The notes beneath the pieces are model-generated. The model saw only the letters and a program-made list of their open reading frames with translations, had not been told where the DNA came from and did no database searches. 64,000 bases of DNA. It comes from CALBPI01 sp039821645. GTDB taxonomy: Bacteria; Pseudomonadota; Gammaproteobacteria; Steroidobacterales; Woeseiaceae. Each line of letters begins with the position of its first letter. Within the stretch, counting starts at the first letter, position 1. The translations under genes and the position numbers were made by a program. Of this stretch, positions 42,324 to 49,244 are shown piece after piece. Location: contig JBCBNU010000001.1 in the NCBI GenBank assembly GCA_039821645.1, positions 1 to 64,000 on the forward strand. The letters run 5' to 3'.

Positions 42324-42968
42324 ATGTCGCAGTTACCAAAAATTTCATTGGCGGAAAACGGGCCGTTGCTGGTCGACAATCCGCCCGATCTGGCGGGAGA
42401 TGTTGTCATTTCTCTGAAGGGCAAACCCAAGGCCGCGCTTTGTCGCTGTGGTGCTTCCGCCAACAAACCTTTTTGCGATGGTGCACACGTCAAAGCGGGT
42501 TTCGACAGTTCGCCGGATCACAGCGCGCTTCGCAATGAGCCACTCGACTACCAGGGTATGGTAAGCGGAACTGCTGTGACGATCAGCTACACACCGGTCC
42601 TGTGCACGCATGCGGCCCAATGCCAGGCGCGAGCGGCGGCGGTGTTCGATCCGGGGAGTGACCCCTGGGTACGGCCGGAGATGGGAACGATGCAAGACAT
42701 TCTCGACGTCGTCGCGGCGTGTCCGTCCGGTGCGTTGCGTGTTGCCGTGGCCGAACAGCCACCGCAACACCTGACAACCGCTGAAATCGGAATTACGGTT
42801 GAGAAGGATGGCCCCTATCACGTAACCAACATGGTGCTGGATGCCCAGTTCAACGGAGTAGGGGCGTCCCGGACAAAATATTCACTGTGTCGCTGCGGCC
42901 TTTCGAAGAACAAACCTTTTTGTGATGGTTCGCACTACGATGAGCAGTGGTCTGACGATGGGCCTTGA
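42324..42968 (+). CDS. Double-CDGSH iron-sulfur protein with a mono-cluster domain
   Basis: 214 residues from the ATG at 42324 (GGGAGA 6 nt before). Two CDGSH zinc-finger-type [2Fe-2S] motifs flank the protein: CRCGASANKPFCDGAH at about 35-50 and CRCGLSKNKPFCDGSH at about 188-203, each with the 3Cys-1His ligand set. Between them is the divergent 4Fe-4S mono-cluster domain (YTPVLCTHAAQCQ, then VVAACPSGAL). The combination is a known family of cytoplasmic redox or iron/ROS-sensing proteins of unclear function. It lies in the same-strand set after pirin. Confidence 0.93.
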   Translation: MSQLPKISLAENGPLLVDNPPDLAGDVVISLKGKPKAALCRCGASANKPFCDGAHVKAGFDSSPDHSALRNEPLDYQGMVSGTAVTISYTPVLCTHAAQCQARAAAVFDPGSDPWVRPEMGTMQDILDVVAACPSGALRVAVAEQPPQHLTTAEIGITVEKDGPYHVTNMVLDAQFNGVGASRTKYSLCRCGLSKNKPFCDGSHYDEQWSDDGP

Positions 42969-43152
42969 TCGAACCGAGTATTGCCCCAAAACATTGCGAC
43001 AACAAAATCGCACGCGCCATGTGCGCGAATCGGCTATTGCTGATTACCGCTCTGTGGAAACATCGAACCCAGTTGGTGCGCTGGTCGACCCACAACCGTT
43101 CGGTCGGTAAGAGCATTCGGATTCTACTTTGACGATGAAGTGAGGCGACAGC

Positions 43153-44208
43153 ATGAATGGCTCAATGTTTCGGTTTAGTTATTTTTTCGTAATGCTAACA
43201 GCGCTTTTTTCGCTATCAATCGGCGCTGTAACATCCGCCGATGAAGCAACCCCTAGCTGGCAAGCAGGCTCGTACGATCCATACCCTTTTCCCTATTTCA
43301 CCGCAGACTCTGATCGCTACGCTGCTGCCAAACCGCCCGCTGGCACCGTCAATCGACACGGCGAACTCGAGTACATTGGGAATGGCGTTTTCGGTGTCCA
43401 CTGGTACGTGCAAGCCACCAAACCCGTCTGGCATTTCGTTACCGCCGGAGATCCAAAGAACGAGACGGTCCTGTTCGTGCACGGTTACCCCGACACCTGG
43501 TATGCGTACGCCAAGGTAATGCGCCTGCTCGCCGACGACTACTATGTTGTAGCTGTCGACACTCTGGGTTATGGCCAATCATCCAAAGATGCGAATGTCG
43601 ACGTCAGTTATGCAGCGGTCGCGGACGATCTCACTGCCTTGCTTGAAACTCTGGCCATTGAGCGTTTCCATCTGATCACACACGATCGCGGCAGCATCAT
43701 TGCCGATCACTTGTTGGCCGACAAAGAATTGAGCCAACAAATTCTGACGTTTCTTCGAATGCAACAGTCTTTTGATCAACCGCATGGCCTGCCGCGCCCA
43801 CCACACTCCAAGATGGCCACCGTCGAATTTCAAAGTCGTCCTAACCTGATCGAAGACATCTATGCGAGCGAGTATGTGTCCGTCGATTTGCCCGCGGAAG
43901 AAGTTGAACGGTTGGCCTGGGAATGGGGGTTCGCCGGAACACCCGAAGCCTCAGCCCGGACCTTTCAGGGGACGAGTTTCGATATAGAGCGTGAGTTCCG
44001 ATTGAAGAACTCCATTGCCAACATGACCATGCCGGTCTTTCTGGTACAAGGGATTGATGATCCCGGTCAACACCCGGAGGAATACGCCTACTCAGCGGAT
44101 TTGATCCCGCAAGGCCGGGTCGTGTTTGTGGAGGCCAACCACTTCATTCATACCGAGCAGCCAGAACTCGTAGCAAAGCTTGCGCGTGAACTGTTCGCGC
44201 TGAGGTAA
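43153..44208 (+). CDS. Exported alpha/beta hydrolase (epoxide hydrolase/dehalogenase-like)
   Basis: 351 residues with a signal peptide (SYFFVMLTALFSLSIGAVTS). An alpha/beta-hydrolase fold with oxyanion loop FVHGYPDTW, nucleophile elbow LITHDRGSIIADHL (Asp as nucleophile, as in epoxide hydrolases and haloalkane dehalogenases), an acid in IDDPGQHPEE and the catalytic His in VEANHFIHTEQP. Export to the periplasm is uncommon for that group. It is preceded by a 184-nt spacer and followed after 31 nt by the Spy-like gene. The exact substrate is not inferable. Confidence 0.88.
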   Translation: MNGSMFRFSYFFVMLTALFSLSIGAVTSADEATPSWQAGSYDPYPFPYFTADSDRYAAAKPPAGTVNRHGELEYIGNGVFGVHWYVQATKPVWHFVTAGDPKNETVLFVHGYPDTWYAYAKVMRLLADDYYVVAVDTLGYGQSSKDANVDVSYAAVADDLTALLETLAIERFHLITHDRGSIIADHLLADKELSQQILTFLRMQQSFDQPHGLPRPPHSKMATVEFQSRPNLIEDIYASEYVSVDLPAEEVERLAWEWGFAGTPEASARTFQGTSFDIEREFRLKNSIANMTMPVFLVQGIDDPGQHPEEYAYSADLIPQGRVVFVEANHFIHTEQPELVAKLARELFALR

Positions 44209-44239
44209 GCCGTGATATCCATTCATACGGGAGCAACAC

Positions 44240-44755
44240 ATGACTGATTCAACTGCGAGTGCCAATATCGTTACGGGATCTGCCCGCAAGGAGCGCCGCA
44301 AATTTCTAGCGGCGGTGTTGGCAACTGGCGCCCTCGGCCTGGCGGCAGTACCGGTTCTGGCTCAGGCACCACCACCGCCACCACCGCCGCGCGGGACTAC
44401 AATATACCGGACCGGATTCTTGCCGACCGCAACAGACGTGATGTACGCGTTGCGGCGGCGCGTTGAAATGGATCGAGAAGAGGCACACAGACTGGAACAA
44501 TTGGTTGCCAATACATTGCTCAATCAGCGGCGTCTGTTACTGGACTTCGGCATTAATCCGGATTACGCGGCGCCGGATATCGGCCTGAGCTATGGTGATG
44601 CCAGACAGTTGAACGATGAGATGGACGAGCTCATGGATCGAACCGAAGACGCGGCGGATGATTTTCTGTCTCGATCACAGATGCGTGCATTCCGCGAGTT
44701 GTTGCGTGAGGAGGAGTCCGTGCGTCAAAGCGCCATCAATGCCATGCGCAGATAA
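44240..44755 (+). CDS. Spy/CpxP-like periplasmic protein, Tat-type signal
   Basis: 171 residues. The N-terminus has a twin-arginine motif (ERRKFLAAVL) and a hydrophobic core ending VLAQA, then a run of seven prolines. The mature part is all-helical (EEAHRLEQLVANTLLNQRRL, ... REEESVRQSA) and resembles the Spy-like protein at 62609-63019 in layout: QxRxxLLxFGINPD here, QKQRDILARYGIDPD there. Heavy-metal-resistance Spy/CpxP proteins are chaperones or sensors in the periplasm, often next to RND efflux genes; a CusA/CzcA fragment begins just after its stop. Confidence 0.7.
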   Translation: MTDSTASANIVTGSARKERRKFLAAVLATGALGLAAVPVLAQAPPPPPPPRGTTIYRTGFLPTATDVMYALRRRVEMDREEAHRLEQLVANTLLNQRRLLLDFGINPDYAAPDIGLSYGDARQLNDEMDELMDRTEDAADDFLSRSQMRAFRELLREEESVRQSAINAMRR

Positions 44756-44758
44756 TGT

Positions 44759-45064
44759 GTGCGGTTCGCACCGCTGGCTTATACCAAAACCTATGCGATG
44801 GCCGCCGCTGCTGGCCTGTCGATTACCTTGGTTCCTGTGCTCATGGGCTATTTCATTCGCGGCAAGATCCGCCCAGAAGAGAAAAATCCACTCAACCGCC
44901 TGTTGGTGGCCGGCTATCGACCGGTTATCGATAAAGTTATGCACTACCCGCGAGCAACGCTCGCCGGTACGTTTGTGTTCTTAATCGTTGGACTGTGGCC
45001 ATCCACGCAGCTGGGCTCTGAGTTCATGCCACCGTTGGACGAGGGCGATCTGATGTACATTGTA
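44759..45064 (+). pseudogene. Internal fragment of a heavy-metal RND efflux pump (CusA/CzcA)
   Basis: About 100 codons: PLAYTKTYAMAAAAGLSITL, VPVLMGYFIRGKIRPEEKNP, then LGSEFMPPLDEGDLMYI. These are conserved HME-RND segments normally near the middle of a protein of about 1,040 residues, so both ends are missing. The fragment starts 3 nt after the stop of the Spy-like gene and breaks off before a C/T homopolymer tract at about 45067-45084, just ahead of an IS3 element at 45095. It marks a lost metal-efflux operon. Confidence 0.85.
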
Positions 45065-45105
45065 GTCCCCCCCCCCTTTTTTTACTCGACGTAATCAGTA
45101 GAGAT

Positions 45106-45901
45106 TCATGCAGCGGTTAATAGCTGCCTTGGTGGTACGCCTCCGATGGCGGAATTGGGTCTTTCGTTATTGTATTGCCACAGCCACTTGGTCGCTAACA
45201 GCTGGGCGTGTGGGATGCTGTTGAACTCATGCAGATCCAGCCCTCGTGCCTTGCCGTGCGATTAAACCGCTCGATGTAGGCGTTCTGTGTTGGCTTGCCT
45301 GGTTGGATATAGATCATCGTGATCTGATGTTTATTGGCCCACGCGACTAGCGATTGCGAGATGTACTCAGGGCCATTGTCACAGCGGATGGCTGAAGGTT
45401 TACCGCGCCACTCGATGATCTGATCCAGAGCTCGGATAACCCGCGCAGCAGGCAGCGACAGATCCACTTCGATCCCCAGCGCTTCGCGGTTGTAATCATC
45501 GATCACGTTGAACGTCCTGAAGGTCTTGCCGCTGACCAGCTGATCGCTCATAAAATCCATCGACCAGACCGGGTTCTCGGTCGTGGGCGCATCCAGAACG
45601 CCCGGGTACTCGCGGTGGATCCGACGGCGCGGCTTGATGCGTAGATTAAGTTCCAGCTCGCGATAGATGCGATACACGCGTTTGTGGTTCCAGTGATAGC
45701 CCTTCACGTTGCGCAGATACATAAAGCACAGACCGAAGCCCCAGCGGCGATTGGTTGTCGTCAGTCGCAGCAGCCAATCAGGATCAACGCATTATCGTCG
45801 CTCAGCTTGGCCTGATAGCGATAGCAGGTCTCGGAGATTTGGAACGCTCTGCAAGCCAGCCGGATACTTGTGCCGTGTTCGGTCACTGCGCGCTTGGCCA
45901 T
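45106..45901 (-). pseudogene. IS3-family OrfB transposase, two frameshifts
   Basis: The start (MAKRAVTEHGTSIRLACRAF ... LSDDNAL) loses frame near 45775. The middle (45722-45195) has the integrase core: NPVWSMDFMSDQLVSG, FNVIDDYNREALGIEV, IRCDNGPEYIS and a Glu in QNAYIERFNRT. A missing base near 45243 shifts it again, and the true end (HEFNSIPHAQLLATKWLWQY, then NERPNSAIGG) continues in another frame to a stop at 45106. Not functional as it stands. Confidence 0.88.
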
Positions 45902-45921
45902 CTCCTTCCTTCGAGATGGCC

Positions 45922-46188
45922 TCACCACGTTTTTTCTAAAGCCTCGGCTACGATCTCGGCCTTGAGCTTCTCCTCGGCGTACATCTTCTTGAGCCGAGCA
46001 TTCTCCGCCTCAAGCTCCTTCAGGCGCTTCATGTGCGAGACGTCCATGCCGCCGTACTTGGCTCGCCACTTATAAAACGAAGCACTACTCATGCCGTGCT
46101 TGCGGCACAGCTCAGGCACAAGAACGCCAGCCTCGGCTTCCTTAAGTACCTGAAAAATCACGCTCTCGGAAAACTGTCCCTTCTTCAT
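45922..46188 (-). CDS. IS3-family OrfA transposase
   Basis: 88 residues, intact: helix-turn-helix (QFSESVIFQVLKEAEAGVLV, then PELCRKHGMSSASFYKWRAK) followed by a coiled coil (LKELEAENARLKKMYAEEKL). It starts 36 nt inside the left end of the element. The OrfB partner is broken. Confidence 0.9.
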   Translation of the reverse strand: MKKGQFSESVIFQVLKEAEAGVLVPELCRKHGMSSASFYKWRAKYGGMDVSHMKRLKELEAENARLKKMYAEEKLKAEIVAEALEKTW

Positions 46189-46255
46189 TCGTAGAATCTC
46201 CTTCTTGGTAGAAAATTCTACTCATAACCGCGATCATTTTTCGGGGGGATTACAC

Positions 46256-46368
46256 ACCTATCTGTATGACGTGCTGGGCAGTGTCAGAAGTCTTGCCAGT
46301 GAGACGGGCAGCATTAGCGATACGTATGTGTATCAGGCGTTCGGTGATGTTGAGGTACAAAACGGCAC
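46256..46368 (+). pseudogene. 113-bp fragment of the RHS toxin gene core
   Basis: Matches 27701-27813 inside the giant RHS gene at 111 of 113 positions with no gaps. It encodes the YLYDVLGSVRSLASETGSIS stretch of the RHS core. No other part of an RHS gene is next to it. It begins 32 nt after the end of the IS3 element and is followed by unrelated sequence. Confidence 0.92.
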
Positions 46369-46420
46369 TGACCTGCCTGCCGTTTTTCGAACATAATCGG
46401 CCCGACCCTTTTTCACTTGC

Positions 46421-46435
46421 TTTACACTTTTTTAC
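46421..46435 (-). promoter_or_regulatory. CpxR-like box upstream of the 46527 gene
   Basis: TTTACACTTTTTTAC; on the minus strand GTAAA-N5-GTAAA, the E. coli CpxR consensus. It lies about 90 nt before the next start codon and agrees at 13 of 15 positions with 63133-63147. Confidence 0.55.
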
Positions 46436-46526
46436 ATCCAAGGCGCCCGGCCGGGTACGTTTCTTGCTGATGATCTCTTGCTGGAAACGTTCAGCGACTT
46501 TTTGACAATACTCATGGAGGCGAGAA

Positions 46527-46979
46527 ATGGAAATAAGCACATACAGCATGCCTGAATCGATACCGCTTGTTATGGAACGATCGCGCGCTTCGGGTACCTT
46601 AGGACCCTATCCAACGCCGTCTGCAACCACTGGGCAGACAACCGAACAAATCAGTCCGCTTGGGAGCCTGGCGGGCACTATGCCGGCACTGAACGCGGAT
46701 CAGCAGGAGGAACTAAGTATCTTTCGCGGCGAAATGAGAGCTGCGCTGACCAGCGGGTCTTTCGATGCTGCGGAGATGGCAGGCAAAGCTCCTCAGTTCA
46801 TGCAACAGCACGCAGCCGATAAAGGCGTTTCGCTTGAAGCTGCGTTTCAGCAACTAGGTGACCGTGTCAATTCGCTGCAAGGACTGAAGTCAGGACTGTC
46901 CGTTGTCGGCTATAGCGATCTGAGTCCAGGCCAGAACGACTTGATGCAATCCCTGTTGACCGCTTTGGGAGAAGACTAG
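46527..46979 (+). CDS. Hypothetical protein, 150 residues
   Basis: A soluble protein with a low-complexity, Ser/Thr/Pro-rich N-terminus (1-55) and a helical C-terminal part (LNADQQEELSIFRGEMRAAL; EAAFQQLGDRVNSLQGL). The ribosome-binding site GGAGGCGAG at 46514-46522 is strong, which argues that the gene is real despite sitting among pseudogenes. There is no signal peptide. The upstream CpxR-like box suggests control by the envelope-stress system at 60513-63019. I recognise no family. Confidence 0.65.
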   Translation: MEISTYSMPESIPLVMERSRASGTLGPYPTPSATTGQTTEQISPLGSLAGTMPALNADQQEELSIFRGEMRAALTSGSFDAAEMAGKAPQFMQQHAADKGVSLEAAFQQLGDRVNSLQGLKSGLSVVGYSDLSPGQNDLMQSLLTALGED

Positions 46980-46994
46980 TAAATGGCCGACGCT

Positions 46995-47036
46995 GCGGCA
47001 ACGGCTTGCCGCCTCGCGGCAGGCTGTTGCCGCTTT
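46995..47036 (+). terminator. Large GC-rich palindromic hairpin after the 46527 gene
   Basis: GCGGCAACGGCTTGCCGC (46995-47012) pairs over 18 bp, two of them G-U, with 47016-47033 around a CTC loop, then TTT. Each arm is itself an inverted repeat (GCGGCAA/TTGCCGC), so a cruciform is possible. It may be a terminator with a short T-tract or a REP-like repeat. Confidence 0.5.
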
Positions 47037-47480
47037 CGACATCTCTCAACACCGTTCGGGCGAAGGCCCTTAGCACGGCTCGGTGCGGGTGAGCGATCTT
47101 CATATAAGACGATACACATCGAGGAATTAGTGTTGAGGCGCAGGGTGGTGGCAGCGAAAGCGGCAAGAATGCGGGAGCAACCGGCTTGCCCAAAATGCCG
47201 AGGTTCTTTTGAAAAGCAGCCGTTGCAGGAGGCTACTGCGCCACAATTTGATATCGAGGCGCGCCAGTCTATGTGTCTAATGACACGTCGATCGTCTCAA
47301 CCAAAGCCACTGAGACAGATAGCCGAGAATCTGAGCCTCTCCCTTCAAGCTTGTCGCTCCAAGTGACATAAAGGTGTGCAAGGGCGTGCACCTTAGATGC
47401 GTAACGTCTCCTACCGCATAGGACGTAGTGAAGCGCGAGATTCGGCTCCAACGTGAATCTGCAAATATCTGGCTGGGAAT
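47037..47480. other. Degenerate region without a recognised gene
   Basis: Short open frames occur on both strands (for example 46983-47366 plus and 47277-47735 minus), but none has a ribosome-binding site, domain or sensible composition. The region probably holds decayed DNA upstream of the NERD pseudogene. Confidence 0.5.
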
Positions 47481-48329
47481 ATGACCATAGTCGAAGGCCA
47501 AATTGAGACCCTCAAGCAGTGCCTGCTCGACAGTGGCATAACGAGATTCAATTCCGTAGGTGAACTCACGAGATTTCAAAAGGGATTTGAAAACGAGAAG
47601 AGGCGCCTTCCGGAGCTGCCTCAGCAGGCCGTCACCCAAGAGATTCGACGCGCGGGCCGCCCTCAAGCGAGCGCAGAAGGCCCACACTGAGTTGCGCGAG
47701 AGGGTCTCCGCGCCGAAGAGGAGCAACCAATCCACCAGTTGAAAGCGGGGATGGAGCGAGCCAGTAAGAAAGTCGCTGAACGTTCAGTGTTCAGATTCTT
47801 CTACTCGATTCGGGTTCCTCGATTCTCAAAGAAGATAGCTCGCCTGGAGCCCAACCTTTACTACCTGATCAACGATTTCTCGGTGAAATTTAATCGACCC
47901 ATCTACAACAAGGCAGAAGGCGACAGAATCTTCAGCGTCCAGGTCGATCACGTCCTAATCGGAAGATCAGGGATAGTTCTACTGGAAACCAAGAACTGGA
48001 GTAGGGCCTCGGTACAAAACCTTGATATGAGGTCGCCGGTTGATCAGATAAAGCGAACAAGCTTCGCTCTTTTTGTGCTGCTCAATGGCGATGCCGGTTG
48101 AGAGAGCCTTGAGCTCGCGCAACAGCATTGGGGCGATAAAAAAATTCCGATCAGAAGCGTCATCGTGATGACCAACGAAAAGCCTCGGGAAGACTTCAGG
48201 TACGTAAAGGTACTGTCCTTGAAAGAAAAGGTTGGGTATGTCGAATATTTCGACCAAACATTTAGCGTCGACGAAGCGAAGCGTATCTTCGAGTTTCTTA
48301 GAGAGCAGATGTCGCTAAGCGCTGCATAG
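47481..48329 (+). pseudogene. NERD-domain protein, inactivated by two frameshifts and a nonsense codon
   Basis: Three segments make one protein. Segment 1 (47481 to about 47635): MTIVEGQIETLKQCLLDSGI, then TRFNSVGELTRFQKGFENEK, a typical N-terminus of this family. Segment 2, in the +1 frame (about 47640-47705): FDARAALKRAQKAHTELRER. Segment 3, back in the first frame, carries the NERD core VDHVLIGRSGIVLLETKNWS, with the D...ExK nuclease-type motif. A TGA at 48099-48101 then interrupts the frame, which otherwise continues to a natural stop at 48329 (QQHWGDKKIPIRSVIVMTNE ... YFDQTF). NERD proteins are nuclease-related and occur in DNA-processing or defence contexts. This copy is dead. Confidence 0.85.
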
Positions 48330-48354
48330 GTGCTTTTCGCACCGTCCTCGATTT

Positions 48355-49077
48355 TCACCCCTCCACCCGCTCTACTGCCCCGCCTTGGATGGAATCCAAC
48401 TCATGCCGCAGCCCCAGGTAGAGACTGACGCAACAGGCGAGCAGCACAAACGTGAAACCGGAGACGACCTCCGACATGGGTAGGTTGTCGAGCATCTGGA
48501 ACAGCACCAACGAGGCATCAGTCATCTCACCGGCGATGTCACCCAACCCGGCTAGTGCCTGCGATATCGCCGTCGTGCCGAAAGCCGTGAACCACAGAAC
48601 ACTGACACCGAACGGCATGATCAGCACGGCGGCGTGAAATTCGCGAACCGTGCGTCCCTTCGAAACTCGGTCAATGAACATGCCGACGAACGGTGACCAG
48701 GAGATCCACCAAGCCCAGTAGAAGACGGTCCACGTCCGATACCAGTCTGCATCGGTTCGGTCGACCCAATTCGTTAACGGCATCCAGTCGCCGAGGTAGT
48801 GAACCGTATTGACAGGCAGACCCACGAGAATTGCGATGGTCGGGCCCGCGATGATCACGAACAGCACCAGCACGATCGCCATCACTATGTTGATGTTGCT
48901 GAGGACCATTATGCCGCCATCCAGCCCCGGCACGACGGACATCGTTGCGAAAGAGGTGATGGCCACAATGACCCCGATCTGGGTGGTCACGCCAGGATCG
49001 ACGCCGATCAACAGACTCAGCCCCGTCGCCGCTTGCATGGCGCCGAACCCATCAGCGCGTATACGGCCCCAAAACAA
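48355..49077 (-). pseudogene. C-terminal fragment of a BCCT-family transporter
   Basis: 240 codons covering the last six or so membrane helices of a betaine/choline/carnitine transporter: SVVPGLDGGIMVLSNINIVM, then the family signature WTVFYWAWWISWSPFVGMFI and RVSKGRTVREF. Full-length members have 500-650 residues, and about 270 N-terminal residues are missing. Upstream on the minus strand the frame is soon lost, and 49078-49211 holds no remaining BCCT sequence. These carriers import compatible solutes. The fragment is unlikely to function. Confidence 0.82.
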
Positions 49078-49211
49078 AAGGCCGAAATGATGGATGCGCA
49101 GGACATCGATGCGGCACCAATCCTTCAGTCGGGCGCCATCGTGGAGCCGCCCGCGGAGGGTTGAAGATCAACCGCGACGGGAGCGCTATAACATCAACCG
49201 TTTGAGAGGTC

Positions 49212-49237
49212 GGCGGGCAGCGCACGCGCTGCCCGCC
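49212..49237 (-). terminator. Hairpin after the giant GlyGly-CTERM gene
   Basis: GGCGGGCAGCG (49212-49222) and CGCTGCCCGCC (49227-49237) pair perfectly around a 4-nt loop, 8 nt past the stop at 49245. No T-tract follows on either strand, so this may be an mRNA-stabilising stem more than a classic terminator. Confidence 0.5.
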
Positions 49238-49244
49238 TTGTCGT

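Larger units (their letters stand above)
45095..46224 (-). mobile_element. Decayed IS3-family element
   Basis: About 1,130 bp. The left end on the minus strand reads TGAGTAGAATTTTCTACC (from 46224); the other end begins TCAGTAGAGATTC at 45095, a partial inverted match. It carries orfA and an orfB with two frameshifts, and belongs to a different IS3 subgroup from the element at 29094. Confidence 0.85.

Noticed and set aside
46983..47366. Plus-strand 127-codon open frame
   Set aside because: It starts inside the large palindrome and has an odd Arg/Cys-rich composition, with no ribosome-binding site.
47277..47735. Minus-strand 152-codon open frame
   Set aside because: It overlaps the NERD pseudogene on the opposite strand, has no ribosome-binding site and shows no recognisable domain.
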